From NCBI GenBank assembly GCA_020638875.1, contig JACKHS010000004.1:183072-247071 (forward strand): a stretch of 64,000 nt of DNA. The letters run 5' to 3'. Position numbers and translations under genes: made by a program. This document shows, in pieces, positions 24,506 through 32,983 of the stretch. The notes below the pieces were generated by a model. That model did not search any database. It saw only the letters and a program-made list of their open reading frames with translations, and had not been told where the DNA came from. This DNA comes from Planctomycetota bacterium (lineage in GTDB: Bacteria > Planctomycetota > UBA1135 > GCA-002686595). The first letter of the stretch is position 1, and every line of letters begins with the position of its first letter.

Positions 24506-24556
24506 ACACTCCCCGAACACTCCGATGGGAGTACAGTAGGAGTGCTATCAGAGTGC
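24506..24556. promoter_or_regulatory. 11-bp-periodic operator array before the RHH gene
   Basis: Five 7-bp half-sites begin at 24506, 24517, 24528, 24539 and 24550, exactly 11 bp apart. They read ACACTCC, ACACTCC, GGAGTAC, GGAGTGC and AGAGTGC. The first two point one way and the last three the other, so the centre (ACTCC-GATG-GGAGT) is palindromic. Helical phasing of short half-sites is the usual binding pattern of ribbon-helix-helix dimers, and such a protein is encoded 110 bp downstream. It is probably its autoregulatory operator. Confidence 0.7.
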
Positions 24557-24666
24557 GCTCCGGCTCCCCGGAGGGCACCCGCCGGCGGCCGAGGCCCCAC
24601 TCCCCGGCCGCCGCCTCGTTTCCCGGGGTGCCCCGCAGCGCCCCGTCCTCCACCCCCCCGAGCCCC

Positions 24667-24882
24667 GTGCGCGAGAGCAAGGTCACCGTCAAGATCCCCC
24701 GGCCGCTGTATCGGAAGATCCAGCAGGTGGTCGAGGACTCGGGCTTCAACTCGCCCACCGACTTCATCGTGTACGTCCTGCGCGACCTGATGGGCGAGGC
24801 CGAGGTGAACCAGCCCGTCGAGTTCAGCCAGGAGGAGCTCGACGACGTCAAACGCAAGCTCAAGAACCTGGGCTACCTGTAG
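24667..24882 (+). CDS. Ribbon-helix-helix-type small regulator
   Basis: A 71-residue protein with the CopG/Arc-like layout: beta strand KVTVKIP, helix RPLYRKIQQVVEDSG, turn, then helix SPTDFIVYVLRDLMG. An acidic linker follows, and the C-terminus is LKNLGYL. I chose GTG at 24667; the frame is open upstream, but that part is Arg/Pro-rich and holds no family sequence. It probably binds the 11-bp array at 24506-24556. It is the first gene of an apparent operon with sat, a sulfatase-fold gene and cysC. A homologue is at 35155 beside other alkaline-phosphatase-superfamily genes. Confidence 0.78.
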   Translation: MRESKVTVKIPRPLYRKIQQVVEDSGFNSPTDFIVYVLRDLMGEAEVNQPVEFSQEELDDVKRKLKNLGYL

Positions 24883-24912
24883 CCCCCCGCGAAGCGACCC
24901 CAGCACAGACCC

Positions 24913-26166
24913 ATGTCCGTCTCCACCGCCACCCTCTCGCCCGTCCACGGCGGCCTCACGGCCCCGGTGAACCGCATCGTCCAGCAAGCCGGCGCCGACT
25001 GGGCCGGCCTGCCCAAGGTCGAGGTCAACGAGACCGACCTGACCACCCTCTACCGCATCGCCGACGGCACGCTCAGCCCGCTCGTCGGGCCGATGGGTGA
25101 GGCCGACTACACGAGCACGCTCGAGCGCGCCGCCATCGAGCGCGACGGCAAGCTCTGGGCCTGGGGCATCCCGGTGATCCTGCCGGTGTCCGACGCCGAG
25201 GCCGCGGCCGCGAAGGTCGGCGGCAAGCTCGCGCTCGTCAGCGAGGGCAAGGTCTTCGGCGCGCTGAAGGTCAGCTCGGTCTACGACTGGGACAAGGCGC
25301 GCTTCGTGCAGGCCGTGTACGGCACCGAGCGCACCGATCACCCGGGCGCGCAGCTCTGGATGAACGACGAGCGCACCAAGCTCGTCGGTGGCGAGATCGA
25401 GCTGCTGCCCTTCGCGGACACGCGCCCGTTCGCGCGCCGCGTGATGAGCCCCGTCGACACGCGCGCGCTCGTCGAGCAGAAGGGCTACGAGCAGACGATT
25501 GCCTTCCAGACGCGCAACCCGCTGCACCGCGCGCACGAGTACGCGCTGGTGTACGGCGCCGAGGTGATCCTGCGCGACACCGGCAAGAAGACCGGCGTCA
25601 TGCTGAACCCGCTCGTCGGTCAGCTCAAGGGTGACGACGTGCCGGCCAAGACGCGCATGGAGACCTACGAGGCGCTCGTCGAGGGTCGCTTCCTCGGCCA
25701 GGGCGACATGGACGAGTCGCTGTGGAAGGGCAAGGGCCAGGACCTCAACGACCAGCTCCACCTCGTCGGCCTCGACATGCGCATGTACTACGGCGGTCCG
25801 CGCGAGGCCGTCATGCACGCGATCTACCGCCAGAACCTCGGCTTCACGCACTTCATCATCGGCCGCAAGCACGCCGACGCGCCGTACTTCGACGGCACGC
25901 CGATCTGGGGCGACTTCGACGCGCAGGAGATCTTCGACAACCTCGAGGGCCACCTCGCGATCAAGACCGTGAACGTCGGCTTCGCGGCGTACTTCGAGGA
26001 GATCGGCCGCGTGGGCCTGGTGACCGAGAACAAGGGCAACACCGTGGTCAGCATCTCCGGCACGAAGGTGCGCGAGATCCTCACCAGCGGCGACCTGCCC
26101 GACGAGCGCATCATGCGCCCGTCCACGGCCAAGGTCCTCGTCGAGTACTACAAGGCGAAGAACTAG
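24913..26166 (+). CDS. sat: Sulfate adenylyltransferase (ATP sulfurylase)
   Basis: A 417-residue single-chain ATP sulfurylase that makes adenosine 5'-phosphosulfate from ATP and sulfate. The nucleotide-binding motif AFQTRNPLHRAHEY is intact, as is the second HxGH-like site IGRKHADAPYF. The closing VSISGTKVREILTSGDLP is typical. It has no fused kinase domain. It lies 30 bp after the RHH gene, and cysC follows two genes on, so the pathway continues to PAPS. No APS or PAPS reductase is in the window. Confidence 0.96.
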   Translation: MSVSTATLSPVHGGLTAPVNRIVQQAGADWAGLPKVEVNETDLTTLYRIADGTLSPLVGPMGEADYTSTLERAAIERDGKLWAWGIPVILPVSDAEAAAAKVGGKLALVSEGKVFGALKVSSVYDWDKARFVQAVYGTERTDHPGAQLWMNDERTKLVGGEIELLPFADTRPFARRVMSPVDTRALVEQKGYEQTIAFQTRNPLHRAHEYALVYGAEVILRDTGKKTGVMLNPLVGQLKGDDVPAKTRMETYEALVEGRFLGQGDMDESLWKGKGQDLNDQLHLVGLDMRMYYGGPREAVMHAIYRQNLGFTHFIIGRKHADAPYFDGTPIWGDFDAQEIFDNLEGHLAIKTVNVGFAAYFEEIGRVGLVTENKGNTVVSISGTKVREILTSGDLPDERIMRPSTAKVLVEYYKAKN

Positions 26167-26207
26167 GCGCCCGCGCCGCAACCCCCCCGAACCGCAGGAG
26201 AGCTCCG

Positions 26208-27161
26208 ATGGGCTTGTTCGACATGTTCAAGAAGCCGGCGCCCAAGCCGGCTCCGAAGCCGCTGCGGCCGCTCGTGCGGCCCGGCGCCCTGCCGCCGCAC
26301 CCCGAGCCGCAGGCGGACAACAACTTCATCATCGTGATCCTCGACTCGTGCCGCTACGACTCGTTCATGTCGGCCGAGACCAAGCACATCGCGAAGCTCT
26401 CCGGCGGCAAGGTCGAGAAGCGCTACACCTACGCGTCCTGGACCGCGCCCTCGCACTACAACCTCCTGACCGGACTGCTGCCGCACACGAGCCCCGAGCA
26501 CGTGTACGCGTCGGAGTACTACAAGGAGGACTTCTTCAACTACAACCAGCGCCTCGGCGCCAAGGGCATCGAGTTCGCCAAGATGGTGCCCGGGTTGTGG
26601 TTCCCCGAGCTGCTGCGCAACCAGCTCGGCTACAAGACGCACGCGCGCGTCTCGCTGCCCGTGCTGAACCCGAAGACCGGCATCAACCGCGCCTTCGACT
26701 CGTTCCAGCTCATGGACAGCCACAACGACATGGCCTCCATGCTGCCCACGCTGACGTTCGAGAGCGACCGCCCGTCGTTCTACCTGCTCAACGTGGGGGA
26801 GACGCACTATCCCTACGCGAAGCCCGACGAGGACTCGTCGATGTGGCCGCGCATCTCCGGCGTGAACGGCGTGTTCCGCAAGATGAACGACCAGATCGAT
26901 CCCGAGCACCCCGACTTCAAGGAGGAGTTCCAGTTCTTCGACCAGGACAAGCTGGATCAGCTCCGCGAGCGTCAGATCGACACCGTGCGCTACCTCGACG
27001 GCGTGTTCGAGCAGCTCTACGACCTGGTGCCGAAGAACACGCACATCATCGTCACCGCCGACCACGGCGAGCTCTTCGGCGAGGCCGGCTACTTCGGCCA
27101 CGGCCCGATCATGCACGAGAAGTGCTTCGAGGTGCCCTACCTCGAGGGCATGGTGCGCTGA
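26208..27161 (+). CDS. Sulfatase-fold (alkaline phosphatase superfamily) protein
   Basis: 317 residues. A Lys/Pro-rich start (KKPAPKPAPKPLRPLVRP) leads into a sulfatase-like domain. Metal Asp46 is in IVILDSCRYDSF. The nucleophile region is SWTAPSHYNLLTG, where the sulfatase Cys/Ser position is Thr79. The distal metal site is TADHGELFGE near residue 285, followed by GHGPIMHEKCFEVP. Without the formylglycine Cys it is more likely a phosphodiester or phosphomonoester hydrolase, or a transferase, than a true sulfatase. There is no signal peptide. A ribosome-binding site CAGGAG precedes the ATG. It sits between sat and cysC, which argues for a link to activated sulfate or its product. Confidence 0.82.
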   Translation: MGLFDMFKKPAPKPAPKPLRPLVRPGALPPHPEPQADNNFIIVILDSCRYDSFMSAETKHIAKLSGGKVEKRYTYASWTAPSHYNLLTGLLPHTSPEHVYASEYYKEDFFNYNQRLGAKGIEFAKMVPGLWFPELLRNQLGYKTHARVSLPVLNPKTGINRAFDSFQLMDSHNDMASMLPTLTFESDRPSFYLLNVGETHYPYAKPDEDSSMWPRISGVNGVFRKMNDQIDPEHPDFKEEFQFFDQDKLDQLRERQIDTVRYLDGVFEQLYDLVPKNTHIIVTADHGELFGEAGYFGHGPIMHEKCFEVPYLEGMVR

Positions 27162-27218
27162 GCACGCCGACGACCACGACTGACCCTCCCGCATCCCCGA
27201 TCCGCTTCCGCTAGACAG

Positions 27219-27755
27219 ATGTCCAACAAAGGCTTCACCCTCTGGTTCACCGGCCTCTCCGGCGCCGGCAAGAGCACCCTGGCCCAGTACCTCACGCCGA
27301 TCCTCATCGAGCGCGGCGTGAAGGTCGAGGTCCTCGACGGCGACGAGGTTCGCGAGAACCTCTCGAAGGGTCTCGGCTTCTCCAAGGAGGACCGCGACAC
27401 GAACATCCGCCGCATCGGCTACGTCGCGAACCTCCTCAGCCGCAACGGCTGCTGCGCCATCACGGCGGCGATCTCGCCCTACGCCTCGGTGCGCAACGAG
27501 ATCCGCGACAAGACGGTCGCCGCCTTCGTCGAGGTCTTCGTGCACGCGCCGCTCGAGTGCGTCGAGGAGCGCGACACCAAGGGCCTCTACAAGAAGGCCC
27601 GCGCCGGCGAGATCAAGAACTTCACCGGCATCAGCGACCCCTACGAGGCGCCCGAGAACCCCGAGGTCCTCGTCGACACGTCGAAGGAGAGCATCGAGGA
27701 GTCCGCGCAGAAGATCCTCGACTACCTCGCGTCGCAGGGCCTCCTGCCGGCCTGA
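27219..27755 (+). CDS. cysC: Adenylylsulfate kinase
   Basis: 178 residues. It phosphorylates APS to PAPS. The P-loop is FTGLSGAGKST, then LDGDEVRENLSKGLGFSKEDRDTNIRRIGYVA (APS-binding) and AISPYASVRNEIR. The lid segment is DTKGLYKKARAGEIKNFTGISDPYEAPENPEV. The length and motifs match stand-alone CysC. It is the last gene of the RHH-sat-sulfatase-fold operon and is followed by a hairpin with a short T-run. CysQ, which removes the product PAP, is encoded at 46230. Confidence 0.96.
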   Translation: MSNKGFTLWFTGLSGAGKSTLAQYLTPILIERGVKVEVLDGDEVRENLSKGLGFSKEDRDTNIRRIGYVANLLSRNGCCAITAAISPYASVRNEIRDKTVAAFVEVFVHAPLECVEERDTKGLYKKARAGEIKNFTGISDPYEAPENPEVLVDTSKESIEESAQKILDYLASQGLLPA

Positions 27756-27779
27756 CCTGACGGCTCGCGAAGCAGCGCA

Positions 27780-27813
27780 GAGCGCGGCGCGTCCCCCGGG
27801 GCGCGCCGCGCTC
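27780..27813 (+). terminator. Terminator hairpin after cysC
   Basis: 12-bp perfect arms, 27780-27791 and 27802-27813 (GAGCGCGGCGCG), followed by GTTT. It ends the sat-cysC operon. Confidence 0.8.
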
Positions 27814-27847
27814 GTTTCGCTGGTGAGCACCGTGGCGACGCGGCTGC

Positions 27848-27853
27848 TAGGCT
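27848..27853 (+). promoter_or_regulatory. Candidate -10 box of the 27883 lipoprotein gene
   Basis: TAGGCT lies 29 nt before the ATG, directly after the cysC terminator. Confidence 0.35.
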
Positions 27854-27882
27854 CGGCGGGCCGTCCCCAGCCCTCGCTCGCC

Positions 27883-28809
27883 ATGTCGTACTGTCGCCTC
27901 GCCGTCGCGCTCATCCCCGTGCTGCTCGCCTCCTGCCTCGCCACGCGCATGGACAAGGACGAGTGGCAGCAACGCACGGGCGACCTCGCCGCGACGGCGG
28001 TGCCGGCGCAGGAAGCGCTGCCGGGCGCGCGCTGGCTCGAAGGCGACCTCGTCGCGGGCGCGAGCGTGCGCTACCGCGTCGAGCGCGTCGGACGCGACGG
28101 TGAGCTCGACACGTGGGACCTCGTGTTCACCGCACCGACGCCGCCGGGCGAGGTGCAAGGCACGCTCTACTGCCGGCTCTCGGGCGCGACGCTCGACGGC
28201 GAGCCGGCGCAGCGGAACGTCGCGTCGCCGATGTTCCGCGGCGCGTTCGCGGCGCGCGCGGGCGACGGCGAGTACGAGACGAGCGAGGCGAGCTACGCGC
28301 TCGGCTTCACCAGCGTGGGGCTCGGGCGCGCGTGCGAGCTCGTCCATGGCGCGGACGGCGAAGCGCCGACCACCGACCTGCAGGACCCCGAGTTCTGCGC
28401 GTCCTACGGCACGCTGCTCGCCTTCGCGACGCTCTGCAACGACAACTCCGAGGCGCGCTCGCTCTTGCTCTCGCTCGTGCAGATGCCGAGCGCGTGGAGG
28501 TGGATCGTGCCGACGCTCGAGATCTCGGCCGGCGCCGACCTCGCGGGCGCCGAGCGGGTGACGACCGCGCTCGGCGAAGGCTGGCGCATCCCCGTCGAGC
28601 TCGGCATCAAGGGCGACCCGGCGCTCTACGCGCAGGTGACGACGGTGACGCCGCGCGGCGCGCTACAGCTCACGGGCGGCGTGGTCGAGGTCTCGGCCAT
28701 CGCGCCGGACCAGCCCGAGCGCCCGATCCGCGTGCGCCTCGTCGAAGCGTGCGGGCCCGCCGAGGGGGACGCGATCGTGTTCCGCGTGGGCTGGACCCTC
28801 GTCGACTGA
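27883..28809 (+). CDS. Hypothetical lipoprotein
   Basis: 308 residues. The start codon at 27883 opens a lipoprotein signal ending in LLASCLATRMDKDEW (Cys17). The rest is Ala/Gly-rich and beta-strand-rich with no motif I recognise; segments include YETSEASYALGFTSVGLGRACELVHG and DPEFCASYGTLLAFATLCNDNSEARSLLLSLV. It has three other cysteines. It is probably anchored in the outer or inner membrane. It is separated from cysC by a terminator and is likely co-transcribed with the small membrane protein 65 bp downstream. Confidence 0.75.
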   Translation: MSYCRLAVALIPVLLASCLATRMDKDEWQQRTGDLAATAVPAQEALPGARWLEGDLVAGASVRYRVERVGRDGELDTWDLVFTAPTPPGEVQGTLYCRLSGATLDGEPAQRNVASPMFRGAFAARAGDGEYETSEASYALGFTSVGLGRACELVHGADGEAPTTDLQDPEFCASYGTLLAFATLCNDNSEARSLLLSLVQMPSAWRWIVPTLEISAGADLAGAERVTTALGEGWRIPVELGIKGDPALYAQVTTVTPRGALQLTGGVVEVSAIAPDQPERPIRVRLVEACGPAEGDAIVFRVGWTLVD

Positions 28810-28874
28810 CGCCGCGGCCACGGAATCCGCGCTCGACCTTCGGACCGACGCGCCGCGCGGCCGAGGAGCGCCGC

Positions 28875-29099
28875 ATGGGATTCGATCTCGACCCCTCCAC
28901 CCTGCTGGCAGGCCTGGTGGTGAGCTCGGTGGGGATGGGGCTGTTCCTCTACGGCAAACGCCAGGCGCGCCCGCCGCAACTCGTGGCCGGGCTGTCGTTG
29001 CTCGTCTTCCCCGGCTTCCTGCACGGTGCCGGCTGGGTCTTCGCGCTCGGCGGCCTCGTGCTCGGCGCGCTGTGGGGCGCGCTGCGCGCCGGGTTCTGA
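28875..29099 (+). CDS. Small two-helix membrane protein
   Basis: 74 residues. Two predicted membrane spans, TLLAGLVVSSVGMGLFLYG and LVAGLSLLVFPGFLHGAGWVFALGGLVLGALWGAL, are joined by a short basic loop (KRQARPPQ). The second is long enough to be two short helices. It resembles small 'amino acid transport protein'-labelled proteins, but I would not assign that role. The ATG at 28875 follows GAGGAGCG. A dispersed repeat begins 9 bp after its stop codon. Confidence 0.7.
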   Translation: MGFDLDPSTLLAGLVVSSVGMGLFLYGKRQARPPQLVAGLSLLVFPGFLHGAGWVFALGGLVLGALWGALRAGF

Positions 29100-29108
29100 C
29101 GGGCTCCT

Positions 29109-29156
29109 CGCCCGGACGATTCAGGAACGCGCCCGCCAGCCTTCGCAACCGGCCGG
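29109..29156. repeat. Dispersed intergenic repeat, copy A
   Basis: 48 bp that match 57639-57686 at 44 of 48 positions, starting CGCCCGGACGATTC and ending CAACCGGCCGG. It lies directly after the stop of the small membrane protein gene. Copy B lies directly after korB. Confidence 0.85.
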
Positions 29157-29195
29157 CGTTGCCGGCCTCTCGGCCCCAGGCGGTGCTGTGCCTGG

Positions 29196-29224
29196 CGCAC
29201 GCCTTCAGGAATCGACCGGGCTAG
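29196..29224. repeat. Second partial copy of the dispersed repeat
   Basis: CGCACGCC followed by TTCAGGAATCGACCGGGCTAG. The end matches the right end of copy B (CGACCGGGCTAG), and CGCACGCC matches its middle. With copy A this makes an imperfect tandem pair about 85 bp apart, reaching the stop codon of the convergent TPR gene. Confidence 0.5.
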
Positions 29225-30354
29225 CCGCGCGACTTCGCCAGGAAGAGGCCCAGCGCCAGCGCGCCGGCCGCGAGCGCCACGACGCCACCGGTGCGCCAGG
29301 CGTGCCCGGCGGCGGGCGGCGACGCGGGCGCCGCCTGCGTGCCCGCGGGCGCGTAGTACGTCTCGTGGAAGCGCGCGTCGACGTCCTCGCCGGCCTCGAT
29401 CCAGCGCGCCTCGTTCGCGGCGAGCTCGGCCCACCAGGCTTCCGCCTCGGCCAGCTCGGCGCGCAGCTTCGGCTCGAGCTCCTCGAGCGTCATCGAGCGG
29501 TGCGCGCGCGGGTTGGGCGTCTGCTCCGAGAGCGCGTCCTCGGCCCGCTCGCGGTACGCCGCGCGCGCGGCCGGGTCCTCGACGCGCTGCGACGCGAGCA
29601 GCAGCGCCCGCGCGGCGAGGCGCTTGGCGTCGACGTCCCACTCGGCCAGCAAGAGGTCGGCCAGCGCCTCGCACAGGATTGGCGAGTCGTGGTGGCCGAA
29701 GCGCATCATGCCGAGGACGCCCTTCACGGCGCGCTCGACCTCGGCCGCCTCCTGGCCCTCCGCGACCCCGCGGCGGTCGCGCACGAAGGTCCAGAAGTTC
29801 GGGACCTCGTCCTGGAACCAGGGGTGGCGGTGGCGCGGCTCGAGCGGCGAGGGCGGCGCGTCGGCCTCGCCCTGGCGCTCGAGCACGTAGCGCACGAGCA
29901 GCTCCTGGTAGACCTCGCGGCCGAAGTGGGCGTCGGGGTTGACCTCGATGGCCCGCGCGACGACGTCGGCGCCCTCGGCCAGGCGCCCGGCGTGGATCAG
30001 GAAGGTGCCGCGGTTGGCGAGCGTCTCGTAGAGGCCCGGCCAGCGCGCGTCCTTCTCGTCGAGCAGCGCCAGCGCCTCGTCGTGCTCGCCGAGCTTGGAG
30101 AGCGCCACCGCGAGGTCGTCGTAGAGCTCGGGGGAGACCTCGCCGGCGGCGCGCCGGGCCTGGCGGTCGGCGATGCGCCAGCGGTAGTAGGCGTCCGAGT
30201 GGCGCGGGAAGCGGCCGGTGAGCAGCTCGAGGGCGCTGGGGAAGCGCGCGCGCTCCTGCTCGAGCGTGTCGTAGTCCCACAGGCAGGCGAGCGGGCCCGC
30301 GGCGAGCGGCAGGGCCAGCAGGGCGGTCGAGAGCAGGGTCGTGAGGCGGCTCAT
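29221..30354 (-). CDS. Exported TPR protein with C-terminal membrane anchor
   Basis: 377 residues. An N-terminal signal (LTTLLSTALLALPLAAG) is followed by ACLWDYDTLEQERARFPSALELLTGRFPRHS, a start I associate with a planctomycete TPR family. TPR-like helix pairs follow: LYDDLAVALSKLGEHDEALALLDEKDARWPGLYETLANRGTFLIHAGRLAEGADVVARAIEVNP. The C-terminus has a membrane helix, TGGVVALAAGALALGLFLAKSRG. It is likely periplasmic and inner-membrane anchored, of unknown role. A TAGCCT hexamer at 30395-30400 (minus strand) is a possible -10 box and abuts the inverted-repeat element. Confidence 0.8.
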   Translation of the reverse strand: MSRLTTLLSTALLALPLAAGPLACLWDYDTLEQERARFPSALELLTGRFPRHSDAYYRWRIADRQARRAAGEVSPELYDDLAVALSKLGEHDEALALLDEKDARWPGLYETLANRGTFLIHAGRLAEGADVVARAIEVNPDAHFGREVYQELLVRYVLERQGEADAPPSPLEPRHRHPWFQDEVPNFWTFVRDRRGVAEGQEAAEVERAVKGVLGMMRFGHHDSPILCEALADLLLAEWDVDAKRLAARALLLASQRVEDPAARAAYRERAEDALSEQTPNPRAHRSMTLEELEPKLRAELAEAEAWWAELAANEARWIEAGEDVDARFHETYYAPAGTQAAPASPPAAGHAWRTGGVVALAAGALALGLFLAKSRG

Positions 30355-30396
30355 GGGGTCGGTCGGCGGGCGCGGCGGGCAGGGACGGTCGGCGAG

Positions 30397-30565
30397 GCTA
30401 GCAGCCCGTTGAAGAAGTCATCCGGCGCCATGACGACGTCCTCCGCCTCGGTGCGGCGCCTGAAAGCCTCGCCGAATCCACCGATTCGCCTGCGTCTCCA
30501 GACGCCACACCGAAGCGGATGCCGGCGCCCTGGCCTCCGAAGCACTTCTTCGACGGGCTGCTAGC
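30397..30565. mobile_element. Possible miniature inverted-repeat element (169 bp)
   Basis: 22-bp terminal inverted repeats, 30397-30418 (GCTAGCAGCCCGTTGAAGAAGT) and 30544-30565, differ at one position. They enclose about 125 bp with no gene. The arm resembles insertion-sequence ends of the type TTCAACGGGCTGCTAG. The internal sequence contains a second, imperfect pairing around CCGGCGCC. No transposase or obvious target duplication is present, apart from CTAG at both ends. It is best read as a MITE or a decayed IS. Confidence 0.6.
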
Positions 30566-30844
30566 GGATCGACGCGAGGCGGGGTTCGATCTTCCCCCGG
30601 GGCGGCGCCGGGCCTACGAGGGCCGCGCGCCGGCGCGCCTCGCGGTCACCTGGCGCCCACACGACCCTCACTCGGCCCGTATACTGGTAGGTCTCGATTC
30701 GCGAGGATGGCGCGGGAATGCGCCGCAGGGCTCCAGCCCCGGCCTCCCGGAGACGATCAGATCCCCTCCGACGTGCTTCCGCAAGCGCGCCGCCAGACTC
30801 GACTTGTGACGGAGCGGTGCGCTCCGCGCGCCCCCGCCCTCCGC
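30566..30844. other. Leader region of the phosphatase-superfamily cluster
   Basis: About 280 bp. It includes TATACT at 30680-30685, the best -10 match in the window, 160 nt before the start codon, so a long 5' leader is possible. A G/C palindromic stretch (CCGCGCGCCGGCGCG) lies near 30630. No small gene with a start signal was found. Confidence 0.45.
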
Positions 30845-32983
30845 ATGCCCAGCTCTCCCCGCCGTCTCCGCCGCCTCGCCCTCGCGGGCCTCGCCCTGGC
30901 CTGCCTGACGCAGCCGGCGCTGGCCTACATCGGTCCCGGTGCGGGCATCGCGGCCGCCGGCTCGCTGCTGGTGCTGATCGGCACCTTCTTCCTCGCGGCG
31001 GGCATCGTGCTCCTGTGGCCCATCAAGCTCGTCATCCGCGTCTTCACGATGTGGGGCAAGAGCAAGGCCAAGGTGAAGCGCGTGATCGTCGTCGGCCTCG
31101 ACGGGTTCGACCCCGGGCTGGCGCGGCAGTACATGGCGGAGGGCCGCATGCCCAACTTCGTGAAGCTCGCGAAGGAAGGGCACTTCTCCGACCTCGGGAC
31201 CGCGTGCCCGTCGATCTCGCCGGTGGCGTGGTCGAGCTACGCGACCGGCGTGGACGCCTCGCGCCACAACATCTACGACTTCCTCACGCGTGACCCCTGC
31301 TCCTACCTGCCGGTGCTCTCGTCGGCGGAGACCGGCACGCAGCCGCGCGAGCTGAACCTCGGCTTCGCGAAGCTGCCCTGGGGCTCGAAGGCCTTCTACC
31401 GCTTCCTGCAGAAGAGCCAGCCCTTCTGGAAGCTGCTCGGCGAGCACCACGTGTGGTCGTCGATCGTGCGCGTGCCGATCACCTTCCCGCCGCAGAAGTT
31501 CAAGAACGGCACGCTGCTCTCCGGCATGTGCGTGCCCGACATCCAGGGCACGCAGGGCTCGTTCTCGTTCTACTCGACCAAGCAGCGCCCCGAGGGTCAG
31601 CACATCGGCGGCCAGCAGTACATGGTCGTGCGCCGCGGCGACAAGATCGAGTCCAAGCTGACCGGTCCGCCCGCCGGCGACGGGACGCGCATGAAGTGCG
31701 AGTTCCAGGTCGTCTTCGACGACGCGAAGCGCACGGCGACGTTCACGGTGGGAGACGAGACGCACACGGTCGGCTTCCGCGAGTACACGCCCTGGATGCG
31801 CGTGCCCTTCGACGGCGTCACCGGCATCGCGCGCTTCTACGTGCAGGACTGGGACGGCAAGGACATCGGCATCTACGTGACGCCGATCAACATCGACCCG
31901 GACTCGCCGGCGATGCCGATCTCGCACCCGTTCGTGTACGCGATCTACCTCGCCAAGCTGTTCGGGCCCTACGCGACGCTCGGCCTCGCGGAGGACACCT
32001 GGGCGCTGAACGAGCGGGTGGTCGACGAGGAGGCCTTCCTCAAGCAGGCCTGGCTGATCTTCGAGGAGCGCAAGACGCAGCTCTGGGACGTGCTGGCGAA
32101 GACCAAGAAGGGCTTCGCGACGGTGGTGTTCGACACCAGCGACCGCATCAGCCACATGTTCTACCGCTACCTCGACCCGACGCACCCGGCGAACGCGGGC
32201 AAGGACACCGAGCGCCACAAGGACGTCATCCCCGAGATGTACGGGAAGATGGACGAGTTCCTCGGCGAGGTGCGCGCGAAGCTCGGCGACGACCCGGACA
32301 CCGTGCTGATGGTCATCAGCGACCACGGCTTCACGAACTTCCGCCGCGGCGTGAACCTGAACTCCTGGCTGCGCGACGAGGGCTACCTCGTGCTGAAGGA
32401 AGGCGAGACCTCGCCCGACTACTTCCGCAACGTCGACTGGACGAAGACCAAGGCGTTCACCCTCGGCCTGACCGGCGTGTTCATCAACCGCCAGGGCCGC
32501 GAGGCGCACGGCATCGTCACCAAGGAGGAGCTCCCCGAGCTCTGCCGCGAGATCAAGCGCAAGCTCGAGGCGCTCACCGACCCGCTCGACGGGCAGCCGG
32601 TCGTGAAGGAGGCCTTCCTCACGCGCGAGATCCACAGCGGTCCGTACGCGGACGCGGCGCCCGAGCTGCTCATCGGCTACCACAAGGGCTTCCGCCACTC
32701 GTGGGACTGCGCGACGGGCTCGGTGTCGCAGGAGATCTTCAGCGACAACACCAAGTCCTGGTCGGGCGACCACTGCGTCGACCCGCGCCTCGTGCCCGGC
32801 GTGTTCTTCTGCAACCGCAAGGTCGACAAGGCGAACCCCGAGCTCGTGGACATGGCGCCGACGATGCTCGACCTCTTCGGCGTCGAGATCCCCAAGTACA
32901 TGCAAGGCAAGCCGCTCTTCGGGCCGCAGCCCGCGCGCGAGGCCGCGCCGGCGAAGGCGCCCGCCCAGGAGGTCGCCCGATGA
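30845..32983 (+). CDS. Alkaline phosphatase superfamily phosphodiesterase, membrane-anchored
   Basis: 712 residues. A hydrophobic start (LALAGLALACLTQPALA) and a second hydrophobic segment at about residues 33-60 (GIAAAGSLLVLIGTFFLAAGIVLLWPIKL) suggest signal plus anchor, or two membrane helices. The catalytic domain has Asp86 in VVGLDGFDPGL and a nucleophile region CPSISPVAWSSYATG (Ser125 expected). The distal metal site VISDHGFTNFRRGVNLN follows the conserved FDTSDRISHMFYRYLDP. This is the type I phosphodiesterase/nucleotide pyrophosphatase group. The next gene, overlapping by ATGA, is a paralogue. The substrate is unknown. Confidence 0.87.
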   Translation: MPSSPRRLRRLALAGLALACLTQPALAYIGPGAGIAAAGSLLVLIGTFFLAAGIVLLWPIKLVIRVFTMWGKSKAKVKRVIVVGLDGFDPGLARQYMAEGRMPNFVKLAKEGHFSDLGTACPSISPVAWSSYATGVDASRHNIYDFLTRDPCSYLPVLSSAETGTQPRELNLGFAKLPWGSKAFYRFLQKSQPFWKLLGEHHVWSSIVRVPITFPPQKFKNGTLLSGMCVPDIQGTQGSFSFYSTKQRPEGQHIGGQQYMVVRRGDKIESKLTGPPAGDGTRMKCEFQVVFDDAKRTATFTVGDETHTVGFREYTPWMRVPFDGVTGIARFYVQDWDGKDIGIYVTPINIDPDSPAMPISHPFVYAIYLAKLFGPYATLGLAEDTWALNERVVDEEAFLKQAWLIFEERKTQLWDVLAKTKKGFATVVFDTSDRISHMFYRYLDPTHPANAGKDTERHKDVIPEMYGKMDEFLGEVRAKLGDDPDTVLMVISDHGFTNFRRGVNLNSWLRDEGYLVLKEGETSPDYFRNVDWTKTKAFTLGLTGVFINRQGREAHGIVTKEELPELCREIKRKLEALTDPLDGQPVVKEAFLTREIHSGPYADAAPELLIGYHKGFRHSWDCATGSVSQEIFSDNTKSWSGDHCVDPRLVPGVFFCNRKVDKANPELVDMAPTMLDLFGVEIPKYMQGKPLFGPQPAREAAPAKAPAQEVAR

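Noticed and set aside
26208..27161. A truncated or frameshifted sulfatase
   Set aside because: Both metal sites and the nucleophile region are present and the frame is clean to the stop, so a short natural form is more likely.
24913..27755. Dissimilatory or assimilatory sulfate reduction cluster
   Set aside because: Only activation genes are present; no reductase, sulfite reductase or sulfate transporter is nearby.
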